A stretch of DNA of 64,000 nt from Raphanus sativus (Eukaryota > Streptophyta > Magnoliopsida > Brassicales > Brassicaceae): the NCBI RefSeq assembly GCF_000801105.2, contig NC_079515.1, positions 2,852,001-2,916,000 on the forward strand, given 5' to 3'. Shown here piece after piece: positions 13,385 to 24,637 of this stretch; position 1 is the first letter of the stretch, and the number at the start of each line of letters is the position of its first letter. Both the position numbers and the translations under genes were made by a program. The notes beneath the pieces are model-generated. The model ran no database searches, was not told the origin of the DNA, and worked only from the letters and a program-made list of their open reading frames with translations.

Positions 13385-13785
13385 CAACCTGACCCAGACT
13401 ACTAGTACTAGATACAACCTCGACCAGACTATTCACATGACGCAGCTACTGATGTAATAAACAACCCCACTATGATAAGATTGACGATGATTTTGTATGG
13501 TGTTGAAATTTAGAACGTACGGAATATAAACATTTTTGTGTTAAAATGTTGTTTGGAACAATAAAAAAAACTGTTTACTGCTTAGGATACAGCAAAATCC
13601 ATGCCGTTTCTTGTATTGGTTCATTGGTTGGTGTCAAGTCACAAGGACCCATTTTTATAAGATGGTTAATTAAAATAAACAATGGCCTTTAAGTAGAGGA
13701 GGCCTCCTCAGACACCCACCACCAAGATAAAGAAAAGAAACCCCAACACGAACTAGTCTATCAGTGGCAAAGCAGTGCGGCAACG
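13385..13785. other. Kelch-gene upstream region
   Basis: It starts with a degenerate ~29-bp direct repeat (about 13378-13430, CTAGATACAACCT twice) next to the hAT element's right target duplication. The remainder, to the ATG at 13786, is the promoter and short leader of the kelch gene. No other feature recognised. Confidence 0.5.
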
Positions 13786-15393
13786 ATGGCAGCGTCTCCA
13801 ATGGAAGGCAAATGGGTTCAGGTTCTGTTAAACTGGATTTTTAGTCGCCCGATCTAACCTTTCCTAGATTCTTTTCGTTTTATTGGATTATATTTGTGAT
13901 CGGTTTTATAAAAGTCCTAGTTTTTACTAGTAGTAAACATAATTTTTTCATGTTACTGTGTTCTTGTCTCTTCTCTGTTTTTGATTTGATTTTAGCTTAA
14001 TCCGTGATCTAGAACAAACAAAAAGGAGTTTTTTTTTTTGATAAGTGAAAGGAATGAACTTTGTTGATGGTTTGAAATTACTGATGATGATGGAGGGTTG
14101 AATTTTGCAAATCTTAATTGAATACTTTTTTATCTTTGTGTTTGTCATCTTCTCCATCTTTTTGCCTATCATCACTTGCTTGTAGTTTTTATGATAGAAA
14201 AAAAATAGTATTACTTAGCTTATTGGATTAGTGGACAATGAGAGTTCGTCACTACTGATTTGAGCATTTTTGTGCTGACTCAACTCTTGTCTGTTTGTGA
14301 TTTGATTTGATTGGTTTCGTCTAATACTTATAGTAACCTAACCCTTTTATTTAAAAATGAAAGACTGTTGAGTGTTTAATCTTTTATAGATTATTTGAAT
14401 AGTTTTATCTTTGTGTACTTGTCTTCTCTTTTTATCCAGCTAAAACAGAAAGGAACCGGACCAGGAGCAAGAAGCTCTCACGCCATAGCTCTCGTAGGCA
14501 ACAAAGTGTACGCCTTTGGAGGCGAGTTCCAGCCCCGTGTCCCCGTGGACAACCATCTCCACGTTTTCGACCTCAACACTCTAACATGGTCCATCCAAGA
14601 AGCTTCAGGGGAGGCACCTCCTCCTAGAGTAGGCGTCGCCATGGCTGCGGTGGGACACGTCATCTACTTCTTCGGCGGCCGCGACGAGAATCACCAGGAG
14701 CTCAACGAGCTCTACTCTTTCGACACTTCCACTAACCAGTGGAAGCTCCTCTCCTCAGGGGAGTCAGGTCCTGAGAACCGAAGCTACCACTCCATCGCTA
14801 CGGATTCTCGGAACGTGTATGTGTTCGGTGGGTGCGGAGTCGATGGTCGTCTCAATGATCTATGGGCGTACAACGTTGCTGATGAGAAGTGGGTTAAGTT
14901 CCCTTCTCCTGGAGAGGGGTGTAAAGGAAGAGGAGGTCCGGGGCTAGAGGTGGTGGAAGGAAAGATATGGGTTGTGTATGGATTCACAGGAGATGAAGCA
15001 GACGATGTTCATTGCTTCGACATAGCTAAAGGAGAGTGGAGAGAGGTCGAGACGAGAGGGGAGAAACCCTCTGCGAGGAGCGTGTTTTCGTCTGCGGTTG
15101 TTGGGAGACAGATTGTGATATTCGGAGGGGAGGTTGATCCTAGTGACTTGGGGCACATGGGAGCAGGGTGTTTCACGGCTGAGGCTTATGGGCTTGACAC
15201 GGAGACGTTTGAGTGGAGGAAGTGGGAGGATGGGTTTGGATCAGAGGAGGAGGAGCATCCAGGGGCTAGAGGATGGTGTGCGTTTGCGGCTGGGTCGAGG
15301 GATGGTAAGGAAGGTTTGTTGGTTTATGGAGGGAACTCGCCGAGTAATGATAGGCTTGGTGATATCTTCTTCTTCACTCCAAACTCTTACTAA
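13786..15393 (+). CDS. Kelch-repeat protein related to nitrile specifier/thiocyanate-forming proteins
   Basis: Two exons: a 12-codon first exon (13786-13821, MAASPMEGKWVQ) and 14440-15393, in phase, 329 residues. Seen: a chain of kelch blades, each with a Gly-Gly pair before aromatic/acidic residues (YAFGGEF, YFFGGRD, YVFGGCG, VIFGGEV, LVYGGNS), forming a beta-propeller. Known: in Brassicales this family includes the specifier proteins (NSP, ESP, TFP) that steer glucosinolate breakdown; the At3g07720-like copy is generally taken as the ancestral, non-jacalin form. Odd: the iron-ligand motif of specifier proteins is E-x3-D-x3-H, but here it reads E243-V-D-P-S247-D248-L-G-H251, so the middle position is Ser and the Asp is shifted by one. 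Specifier activity is therefore doubtful. The start is fixed by the small first exon; the longer frame from 14395 is intronic. Confidence 0.93.
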
Positions 15394-16558
15394 CGTGATT
15401 GGTAACTAAATATGGTTTGGTTTGGTGAGTCCAATGTATGATTCTGTGAGCTTTTTTTAAGCCATGAGTCTGTTACTAAGTTGTTTCTGTTTTGGGTGAA
15501 GCTTATGTTTATCTACGCTTTTGTAAAATTTGAATGATCATTGAAGAATCATAAATAAGCAATGTTCCAATTAATCATTAGCCAGTAGTTAAGACACATG
15601 AGATTATTGATTATGCTGATGTCTACACTGATTTTTTCTTTTTTGAATGCATAGACTGTTTTTTTTTTTGTTAAAAGTCATTTTAGAAGGTTGTCTAGGT
15701 TGCTGCCTAGATAGATTTGTTGAACATAAGACATGAATCTTGTGTGTGTTAACAAACAAATGGCAAGTAGAACTCTGTAAGCAACTAATGGATAGTACTA
15801 CATCTCCATCAGAGGTCTATCAGTTGATGAGATCGCCATTAATGGAATATTTGAATAAAATAGATTTATTTTGAGAATACCAATCCCACTGAAGCTAACA
15901 TTGATTGACCTTACAAAGAGTATTATTAATCAATAGTATTTCGTTTTGGGGGGTACACTTGAAAAGATATTGAAGTTAGGTTACTGGTCCTTCCTCACAG
16001 CAACCTATGTGTACTACTTGCCTTGTCAACGACTCAGCCAATGCATGGATCTTCTTTGCATCCCACAATCACACAAATCCGTAGAAAGTCTCTCTCTCTT
16101 CGTTATGATTTTCTTGGTTGCTTGGAAACTATTTTATTGATAAATTACATGATGATGATGATGTACATAGCCAATAGATGTTTAGGAAACAAATAAAGGA
16201 AAAATATGACGTGGATTATAATATAAGCTGGAAACTTGAAGTAAAAGATTCTCTGACTGATTAGTCTCGTCTCTCATTTGCAATTAAACCCTAAATATCA
16301 TTATTTCCTTTTTTTTCTCTCCTCTCGGATCTTTATCTCTCTACCGAGTTCATGTTCACAAGAAGCATACATAGTCTCTCCAAACGGTATGCATGTACTC
16401 TCACCATTCTTTTTTTTTTTCCGAACTTCTAATTGAACCTATGGTGTTAACGGCAACACCGCTTTGATCTTTTTAGGGTTTTTTCTTCTTCTCTGATTCA
16501 TATTCTTTCACGTTTATTGGATTGAACACTCTGTTATTAAACTCATCTGTGATTAAGG
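15394..16558. other. Intergenic: kelch 3' UTR and promoter/leader of the acidic repeat gene
   Basis: The first ~150 bp is 3' UTR-like. The region around 15850-16140 is unrecognised, and the 64-codon frame there has no homologue I know. From about 16200 the sequence resembles a plant promoter and pyrimidine-rich leader. A possible leader intron runs from GTATGC near 16388 to AG just before the ATG at 16559 (inference). Confidence 0.45.
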
Positions 16559-18025
16559 ATGCATGTTTCTAATGCAGACTCTATTATGGATAGTGATGAT
16601 GATGATTGCAGAAGGTTTATGGTGGATGCAGCAGTCACCGAGCTTCATCATACGTCTGATGAAATTGATGTTCCAGTTATTTGTCTTGACGATGATGATG
16701 ATGATGATCTTAAGTTTGATGAGGACTACAAGTTGTTCTTTGATAATCATCTTAGTAATGATAACACTTTATTCCCTCCCTTTGAAGATGACAGTGGAGA
16801 ATCTGAAACTCGTAGTCTCAAAGTCAACATGTTTTCTAATGATGCAAACAGATCAAAGAGGAAGATAGGCGAGTTAGACGCTGCAAGTGATGTTCTTTTA
16901 GTTAGAAGCCAAGTGAACATCCAAGCTAGTAACATGTCAGAAGAGTCAACAGAGGATGATGGGACTTTATGGGATGTTCCGTTGTGTAGAACCCTAGAAG
17001 TCATCAAACGTGACAACGAAGCTAGGAAACTGGCAGAGTCAATGGTTGACGACGACACTTCATGGGATGTTCCCTTGGTTAGAGTCATCCAACGAGACAA
17101 GAAAGCTAGGAAACTGGATGATGAGACTTTATGGGATGTTCCCTTGGTTAGCGCCCAAGAAGTCATCCAACGAGACAGCAAAGCTAGGAGATTTTTGGAG
17201 TCAAAGGTTGACACTTTACGAGATGTTCCGTTGGTTAGAACCAGAGAAGTCATCCAACGAGACAACAGGATGTCTGAGCGATGGAAGAAGAGAGTTGGTG
17301 AAACTAAGGCTCTTCCTGTGAAGCGAGTACATAGAGTTACAGAGACTAAGGTTGTAGAAGAGACACAAAGCTATCAAGGAGTTTCTGTAGGGACAAGGAA
17401 GAAGAGTGTGGAAGAGGTTGTGGATAAGGACTACATGAGTTACCTCACATGGCTTGTAGACTCTTTCAAACATCCCACAACTCTCCCTGAAAAGGATCTA
17501 TCGGCAAAAGTAAAGGTTGAGGTTGAGTCTTGGTCTGATGATGATGATGATATAATTGAGGTTAGTGATTCTCCCTTCACGGATGGAGAGAGCACACCTT
17601 TCGTGGTGTCCAAGAACAAGATCGTGATCGATCTTGAGAATGATGATAGTACAGAGGATGAAAGTGGTAGTTGTGTGTTTAGAAATGAGCTAGTGCATGT
17701 TCTTGAGAAACCATACGATGCAGGAGAGTTGTTGTTGCTGTCTGGTCAGGCGTCGAGGAAGAAGCGAGTGAGTAGGTGTAGAGAGCTGAGAAAGGGAAGA
17801 GAAAGCAGCTATGAGACTTCTGAACTGGGACAGTCTTATCTGGAGAAGGTCTGTGATTTCGATAAAGAATACAAGCTTGCGGATGGTGATAATAAGGCGA
17901 GACTGGAGTTGCTTCGTGGTTTTTTCTTTTACTTGGAGAATATTTCTCTTCCTGGTGCTTTCAAGCCTTGGTTACCAGAGAACAGGAAGAAGCTGGGACA
18001 AAGAGAGCAACGCTCGCAACCTTAA
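16559..18025 (+). CDS. Unrecognised acidic protein with four WDVPL...VIQRD repeats
   Basis: One uninterrupted frame of 488 residues with codon use like the neighbouring genes. Seen: an Asp-rich N-terminus (SDDDDC, then CLDDDDDDDLKFDEDYKLFF), a block of four tandem degenerate repeats at about residues 135-245 (TLWDVPLCR..EVIKRDNEARKL, TSWDVPLVR..VIQRDKKARKL, TLWDVPLVS..EVIQRDSKARRF, TLRDVPLVR..EVIQRDN), a basic middle, more acidic stretches (SWSDDDDDIIEVSD), and a C-terminal region with hydrophobic positions (LEKVCDFDKEYKLADGDNKARLELLRGFFFYLEN). No signal peptide or membrane segment. I do not know its function; composition suggests a nuclear, partly disordered protein. By position between the kelch gene and ADA2A it may match the hypothetical gene At3g07730 (inference). 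Complete start and stop, so probably a real gene. Confidence 0.72.
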   Translation: MHVSNADSIMDSDDDDCRRFMVDAAVTELHHTSDEIDVPVICLDDDDDDDLKFDEDYKLFFDNHLSNDNTLFPPFEDDSGESETRSLKVNMFSNDANRSKRKIGELDAASDVLLVRSQVNIQASNMSEESTEDDGTLWDVPLCRTLEVIKRDNEARKLAESMVDDDTSWDVPLVRVIQRDKKARKLDDETLWDVPLVSAQEVIQRDSKARRFLESKVDTLRDVPLVRTREVIQRDNRMSERWKKRVGETKALPVKRVHRVTETKVVEETQSYQGVSVGTRKKSVEEVVDKDYMSYLTWLVDSFKHPTTLPEKDLSAKVKVEVESWSDDDDDIIEVSDSPFTDGESTPFVVSKNKIVIDLENDDSTEDESGSCVFRNELVHVLEKPYDAGELLLLSGQASRKKRVSRCRELRKGRESSYETSELGQSYLEKVCDFDKEYKLADGDNKARLELLRGFFFYLENISLPGAFKPWLPENRKKLGQREQRSQP

Positions 18026-18483
18026 GAAGATGGTTGGTCAATCTTTTGGTTAAATTGATCTAATGTTTTAGAATCGGATTTCTTCTGTTGGATGACGATC
18101 TGTTAGTGATGCAGAGTAGTTTCTTGTTACCCAAGAATCTGGTTTTCTCGAACAGGTTAGGTTATGTCTGAAAAAAACTGATGCAATGTCTCAGTGTTGA
18201 TCTCATATATGACATAAAAACTGTAATAAGATCCAGCAGCTTAGTTTAGATTGAGTGTATGATGATGTCATTGGATTTGAAACTTGATTAAAAAAAAACT
18301 AGAGGAAAAGATCTGTAAACATCCTTTGAGAATTGTCAACCTTTCAAAACTAAACAGAGAACAAACAAGCTAAGGAAACACACATCAGCATCATCTTTGT
18401 ATACACACTTCCTATATATACACACATGGCTAATACATTGTTTCAGAATTACATGTTAGGATTATGAACCAAACAGGCACACA

Positions 18484-18651
18484 ACCATATGGCTCATGGA
18501 GTCATGATGACTCGCCTACTCCCTTTTGAATCAGCAAATCATACACTCTGTCTACTCTACTCGGCACACATCCATATGGCTCATGAGTCATGATGACTCG
18601 CCTACTCCCTTCTGAATCAGCAAGTCATACACTCTGTCTACTTTACTCGAC
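18484..18651. repeat. Tandem duplication of the ADA2A terminal coding segment and 3' UTR start
   Basis: Two direct copies of about 82 bp, 18484-18564 and 18568-18651, share CATATGGCTCATG, then GTCATGATGACTCGCCTACT and the following Ser/Val/Asp-codon stretch, with roughly five differences. The copy at 18568-18651 holds the real ADA2A stop (18588-18590). The other lies in the 3' UTR and repeats the last ~20 codons plus the stop. Confidence 0.85.
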
Positions 18652-21386
18652 TCTACTCTGAAGAAGCTATAAGCATCAGACTTTTTCTTTATCTTCCCTT
18701 TCTTTATCTCGCTTGTCAAGGTTTCCAGCATTTTGAAATAGTGTGCAGGCAGTATTCTCATCTCGTTGCACATCTTCTTTTCCTGCACAAACAGAGCTTC
18801 TTCAATCTCTCAAACCAAAGGGAACGGAACACACATCAATGATTGTTTACTTACGGTCTCAGAGAGTAAGTCAGCCCCAAGGAGACCACTGACGTCCCAG
18901 TTGTCCAGTGAGCTACATATTATTGGAAGCGTGGCCTTTGACAGCGAGTCAGAACCAAAGGGCTGTAAATTTCTATGTAACCCTCTTGGACTCTTTAGTG
19001 CTTTCCCGGCTACAGTACTGCCTGGTCCCCCATGGTTTAGTCTCAGCAAATTTTCTTCAGCTTCCTTCTTTCTCTTCTCTTCTATAAATCTATTTGCTTC
19101 CGTAGTTGTCGTGCAACCAGCAGCTCTTGCTTCCTGCAACATTTACCCAAAAAACCCTTATTCAGTTTCTGTAATCAGTTCTCAACTCCTTGGTTAAATT
19201 ATTATAAGCATCAAAAACCTGAAGATCCTGGATTCTTCTGAGAATCCGGCGCTCCTCAATGACCTTTTGAATCAGTTCCTTGTGCTCTTCTTTGGAGTGG
19301 AACCGCGCAAAGACCTTGCACTTGTTGTATATTTGTCTCTCTTCTGCTGAAAGGCTCAGCTCAAACTGATCAGGGTACAGTAAGTTTCTTTCCAGAACGA
19401 ACTCCTTCCTCCGCTTCCTCTCATCAAGCCTGAGGAGAAAGCAAAAGCACGATCTTGCATGTAGCATTGGGCTCATGACAGAACAATTTGGATTTAACAT
19501 GTGACAAAATGTACCTTTTGGAGTAGATATGAAGAACCTGCAACTTCTGCTCACGCTCAGCATCCGTGTCACAATCCTTAAACTCCATGTCAGAGAGTAG
19601 TTGCTCAGCATCGTTGTCATGTTCGATCTCAAACTCTTGCCGCTTTAAGTTGTAGCCATATAACTCCGTCACAAAGGGAACTTTCTCTCCAGGAAGTCTC
19701 GGTTTCTTCTCCCCGACACTCCTCTCAGATGGTTGTTTCGCAGCTGAGACACAAGCGCCATTAAACCACACCTTTAGCTTTTGTTTCCTTTCAAACATAA
19801 CTTTAAACATGAAAACTTGGTACGCAATAAACAAACCTTCCAACTTGACGATGTCCTGAGTCTGTGGTGCATTGGCTTTCTTCTTGACTGTCCAAAAAAA
19901 GTATTACTTTAAAAGGTTAAGAGTATTAAAGACTGATAATTTGCTTCCTTTATCTAGAGGCAATATGTAAAATCATATAAGTTTTCTAAAAACATGTGTC
20001 TTATACCTCCAGCTAAAACAGGCAGAGGTTGATCTATTGGATCGTCCTTCCCTGAAGCTTCGTCTCTTCTCATTAAAGCACAGAAGTATTAGATTAGGTC
20101 ACCATTCAACATTGTAAACTTAGAGAAATGGTTTTTACATACAAAAGTACATACTTGATTTCAGCTGACATTGGCAGCTCTTCTTTTGGAGATAGGTTCA
20201 TCAAGATTGCAGGTGATTCTGTAACAAACAAAAAATTGAGCTGTCGATTTTCTTCTTTCAACGTTTTTATAGACGAGTACCAAATCATCAAGCTTACCTT
20301 TTTTAACAACATGATCTTTGCTCATAGCAAGAAGCTCATCTTTGCTCTTTCCATTTGTACGAGACAAGTCCTACAACACAGCCAAGAGCTTGAGTAAAAA
20401 TAAAATAAACGAGACAAATGTCAATTTTTATCTGGATATCATGTGATTCTTTACCGGAAGGGGAAAGCAAGGTGACTGCATGTAAGCAGAGTTGAAGTGA
20501 TCAGTACACTCACTCTGCGTCTTACTTCCAACATAGTTTGCAACTTCTTTCCAATTCCCAAATCCGTATGTAGCAATGGCCTAAAAACAATAGATGAGTC
20601 AAAACCAAAACCGAGATCCGTTAGAAACGTTGAATGAGATTACCTCAAGAAGGAGTATCTCTTCATCCGCATTCCAATCAGAAGAAACAAGCGGAAAAGA
20701 CAAATTGTCCTGTCACACACACACACAAAAAGGGTTATAGATAAGATTCATTCAACACAAACAAACAAACAAACAAACAAAACAAACCATAACACGATAC
20801 GGGTGACTGCTCTTGTGACGACTAAGCTCAACACCGACAGAGAAGCATTCCACACAAAGGTCAAAGTCGAGACAAACAGCACATTTGAGACGAACCAAAC
20901 CAGAGAGATCTTTATCGCAGTAGTTACAACAGTAAAGGCCAGGCTTCCTCTCGTTCCCACCTTCACCTCCTTATCACATTGCATATAAAAGAAAAAATGT
21001 AAGAACTTTCGGGAACCAAAAGTAGCCTTGATAATACATTTAATTCATAACACTAAAACCAACATACCAATCGAAACTGAAGGCACTGGTGCATTCTCAG
21101 TACCAGAGGATAACTTTTTCCTTTTAGATTTTCTGAAAACATCCCAAAAAATCAACACTTTAGGATAATAAAGACAAAGGTAGTAGCAGTATGAAATTGA
21201 AGAACCCACAAGCTGAATTGGATTACAGAGAAATGCCACGTAAGCAAGCAAGCAGAGAGAGAGAGAGAAAAAAAAACCCTACGACGAACGAATCGAGATA
21301 AAAACAGATAAAGATGGAAACTTTAAAACGAACCCAGGATTCGCGTCTTCGGTAGCAGGACGAGAAGCTAGTTTCGAACGACCCAT
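18588..21386 (-). CDS. ADA2A: Transcriptional adaptor ADA2A (SAGA/GCN5 complex)
   Basis: Minus strand, about a dozen exons. Seen in order: N-terminus MGRSKLASRPATEDANPG (21386 down); a ZZ-type zinc finger near 20985-20790 (YCCNYCDKDLSGLVRLKCAVCLDFDLCVECF in pieces, Cys pairs intact, followed by HKSSHPYRVM); a SANT/Myb domain near 20700-20460 (WNADEEILLLEAI, YGFGNWKEVANYVG, CTDHFNSAY); a middle region with many Arg/Lys/Glu (19640-19210); and a C-terminal SWIRM domain (near 18780-18590, ending YDLLIQKGVGESS). Known: ADA2 binds the GCN5 acetyltransferase and stimulates histone acetylation in SAGA-type coactivators. Probable orthologue of At3g07740. An (ACAA)n microsatellite at about 20757-20790 sits beside the ZZ exon. 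Divergent with RRP42: the two ATGs are 295 bp apart, so they share a promoter region. Confidence 0.93.
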
Positions 21387-21680
21387 CAACACCAAACGCT
21401 CCTCCGCTCGCTAGGTCGCACTTCTTCCCGGAAAATTGATTAAGAGAGAAGATAAAAAAAAACAGATAAAGAGTGAGTAAATGACCAAACTACCCCTGGG
21501 AAAACTCAATAATTAAGTTCGTGCCATCATTAAACCCTACCGGCGGTTGTCTCTCTTCCTTCTGTTAACAGATCAAAACTTGCCGCTAACGGTCGCCGGG
21601 AAGGTAAAGAAGATTTTGTTAGTTATATTCTTTTTGGTTGTGCTGTGTAAAGATATGTACTTTGCTTAAACTGTGTAGTG

Positions 21681-23063
21681 ATGGTGGCGTGTTCTGTTGG
21701 GGAGCAACACTTTCTCAAAGGTGGGATCGCTCAGGAACTTAGAACTGATGGTCGGAAAAGATTGACTTACCGATCTATCTACGTCGAAACCGGTGTTATT
21801 CCGCAGGTAATGTGATCTCCTAGAGCTCCTCTGTTTCTAGTTATGTAATGTTTTTGCTTTTTCTCTTTACTCTTTTGTTGGGTTTATGTAAGGCTAATGG
21901 TTCAGCGAGAGTTAGGATAGGTGGAACTGATGTGATTGCCAGTGTGAAGGTACTTCCTTTACCACTCTCTCTCTCTCTGTCTACACTGTCATTGTTGAAT
22001 GAGTAGTGTACACTAAATGTTAAACCGAATGATCTGCAGGCTGAGATTGGGAGGCCAAGTTCGGTCCAACCAGATAAAGGAAAGGTTGCGGTTTTCATTG
22101 ATTGCAGTCCAACCGCAGAACCTATATTCGGGGTGAGCAGCTTCTATCTAGCAAGCACTTGTCAACATGTTTTCAAAGTCTCAACCTTTAATGGTCTTTT
22201 AAGCTCTAGACGGCTAAGCTAATACTTTGTGACATGCTGTTTTGTTACTTAGGGGAGAGGAGGTGAGGAATTGTCTAATGAGCTTGCTTTGGCTCTTCAA
22301 AGATGTCTTCTAGGTGGCAAAACCGGAGCAGGTTTTGCAATCATGTTTTATACAGTTTCTATTGTTACACTTTCAGGTTGTAATGTGTTTTAGCAACTCC
22401 ATTTTGGTAACAGGGGCTGGGATAAATTTATCTTCGCTTTTGATTCAAGAAGGAAGAGTCTGCTGGGACCTTTATATAGATGGGCTTGTCATTAGTTCGG
22501 ATGGGAATCTGTTGGATGCACTGAGTGCTGCCATTAAGGTAGGCCGAGGAATGGCTGTGACGGTAGTAGTGAGTATACTATATAACTAATATGCTTCCCT
22601 GCAGGCTGCTTTAACCAACACCGCTATACCAAAAGTCCAAGTTTCAGCTCAAGTGGCGGATGATGAGCAACCAGAGATTGACATCAGCGACGAAGAGTAT
22701 CAACAGTTCGACACTTCCAGTGTCCCAGTCATTGTCACGTTAACCAAAGTAAATCATTATCTTAATTCTTTTGATAGAGTTTACTAAGCTGGTAACATCC
22801 ATATAAATGCTTATATTTGGTTTTGTCAGGTGGGGAATCATTACATAGTTGATGCAACAGAGGAAGAGGAGTCTCAGATGAGCTCAGCTGTGTCTATATC
22901 CGTGAACCGAGCGGGCCATATATGTGGATTAACCAAAAGAGGCGGATCTGGTTTGGACCCGACCGTCATTCTTGACATGATCTGTGTGGCCAAGCATGTG
23001 TCAGAGACTCTGATGAACAATCTTGATTCTAAGATTTCAGCTGCAGAGGCCTGTGAAGACTGA
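21681..23063 (+). CDS. RRP42: Exosome core subunit RRP42 (RNase PH fold)
   Basis: Seven exons; the first is 21681-21806 and the second 21893-21949. Assembled, the protein starts MVACSVGEQHFLKGGIAQELRTDGR and continues with RNase PH-fold sequence: GSARVRIGGTDVIASVKAEIG, FIDCSPTAEPIFGGRGGEELSNELALALQR, RVCWDLYIDGLVISSDGNLLDA, then a second-domain stretch VGNHYIVDATEEEESQMSSAVSISV and GGSGLDPTVILDMI. Known: RRP42 is one of six RNase PH-like proteins in the ring of the 3'-5' RNA exosome, which trims rRNA and degrades RNA; in most eukaryotes the ring subunits are catalytically inactive. Probable orthologue of At3g07750. The leader may contain an intron (GTAAAG near 21604 to AG just before the ATG). 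A hAT miniature element lies 120 bp after the stop. Confidence 0.93.
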
Positions 23064-23182
23064 GTCTTGATTGTATTTTTAATTGTTTATACTAAAACAC
23101 TGAGTTTCTTCTCTTTTGACTCCATTGTTTATGGATCTTTGTTTAAAGTGAGAGAAAAAAAACATAACAAGTTACATGAGAG

Positions 23183-23344
23183 CAGGGGCGTCCCTGATAT
23201 GGGGGAGACCCTAAACAATTTAGTAAGGAATTTTCAAAAAAAAATTTTTTTGCAAATCGGGGGTCTTTTTCCATACTAATTTTTGTAAAAATTTTGGGGG
23301 TCCTAAGCGAATGTTTCACCTCGCTATGCTCAGGACCACCCCTG
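23183..23344. mobile_element. Miniature hAT element, 162 bp, in the RRP42 3' region
   Basis: The 8 bp CATGAGAG flanks it on both sides (23175-23182 and 23345-23352). Terminal inverted repeats are CAGGGGCGTCC on the left, and CAGGGGTGGTCC for the right end read on the minus strand. It has no coding capacity. Its position just after RRP42 means it could be transcribed as part of a long 3' UTR. Confidence 0.85.
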
Positions 23345-23352
23345 CATGAGAG

Positions 23353-24637
23353 GATTGTGATATATTTTGGGAGGAGAGAACTGAGAAGTGAGATGAGGTC
23401 AGCAAGAGCGTTTTGATGGACTTTGAATGAAGATAAGATTTGTGGTCCATGATTAAGCCCAAAGGTCAAATTAAATAGTGTTTATGTGTGTGTGTGTGTG
23501 TGACCAGTGACGATGATCACGTGTTTATCTCAGCTTTGGATTTGGTAATGACTTTGAAAAATTCAACTCTTTTCTCCAATTTTTGAAAGTATTATGCAAA
23601 TTTGATAGGAAATCTAATTTTTATTTGTAAAAGAAAAAGGTAGTTACAAGAAAGCTGATGATTTCTTTTGTTATATTTTTATTGTATCATTTTTCTTTGT
23701 TTCATTATGTGAAAAAAGAGTGGTACCTTTAGATATATACCTGAGAGGCAATCACAGAATGTCCCTTTGCCACTTTTATCAACGATGCAGCTCTCTCGTT
23801 AATTTAAGATAGTTAATTAAGTATTGACAACACACACAAAAGAACAATTAAGCTATGATACTTTGATCCATGTGATAAAAGACATTTGATTTTTGGTTTG
23901 TTGTGATCTCTAGCTAATAAAACAATCTTCCAATTTTTTGACATATTAGCTAGCGATCTTTTTTTTTTTTGAAAAAAATTAGCTAGCGATCTTATTATCT
24001 TAATGCTCTCTAGATTAGTTTAAACTGTGTAATCAGTGAATTAAGCACTAAACAACAACATGCTTAAATAATGCTCTTGTTTGTTCATTCAAAGTATTTA
24101 CCGGAACCGTTTGTCATTTGTCTGGTAATAACAACAACAAGTTGTCAGTCATTTAAACTAAAACTGATTAGTAAGTCGTTGTACGGAGAGACGGTGGCGC
24201 GTAGTGGCGCGTGGAGAAAAGCGCCAAAAGAGAGAGAGAAAAAAGAAGCAAACTTTCACTTTAATGGACCCATTTGTCCCTCCCAATCTCCTCTCTCATC
24301 TTCAAACAAACCCTAAAGGTCACGCATTTCGGCACTGCAAAGTTCGCTGAATCAAAGTTTTCTCTCTATCTCCGTTTTTGTTTTCCTCCGAGAAACTCTC
24401 TCTCACTCGAATCTCGAAGCTTAAATTTCGGATCTTACTTACTTACTTACAGCTGTCTCCTCGGATGTAAGTTTGCGCACTTTTCTCTTTCTTTTTTCTA
24501 AATCAGATTAGCAAGCGAAGACGTGTTTTCTCCTTTTCGTGTTTTGCGATTTAGATGTTTTGGTTTAGTGTAAAGTAAAAAAAAGGATGATTGTGAGCGA
24601 ATTGTATTGGGACTTTTGTGTAGAGGAGACGACGACC
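23353..24637. other. Intergenic interval between RRP42 and the SAM-domain gene
   Basis: It holds a (TG)n run at about 23485-23501, A+T-rich DNA, one micro-insertion (23945-23993, listed separately), and from about 24290 the pyrimidine-rich leader of the SAM gene. A leader intron fits GTAAGT near 24466 to TTTGTGTAG near 24624. Confidence 0.5.
23945..23993. repeat. Micro-insertion: 17 nt of T and A tract between perfect 16-bp direct repeats
   Basis: ATTAGCTAGCGATCTT occurs at 23945-23960 and again at 23978-23993. The 17 nt between them are ten T, one G and six A. The layout resembles a target-site duplication around an almost contentless insert. Confidence 0.8.

Noticed and set aside
20757..20790. 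CRISPR-like array or other short regular repeat
   Set aside because: It is a simple (ACAA)n microsatellite in an ADA2A intron; no spaced repeats exist anywhere in this eukaryotic window.
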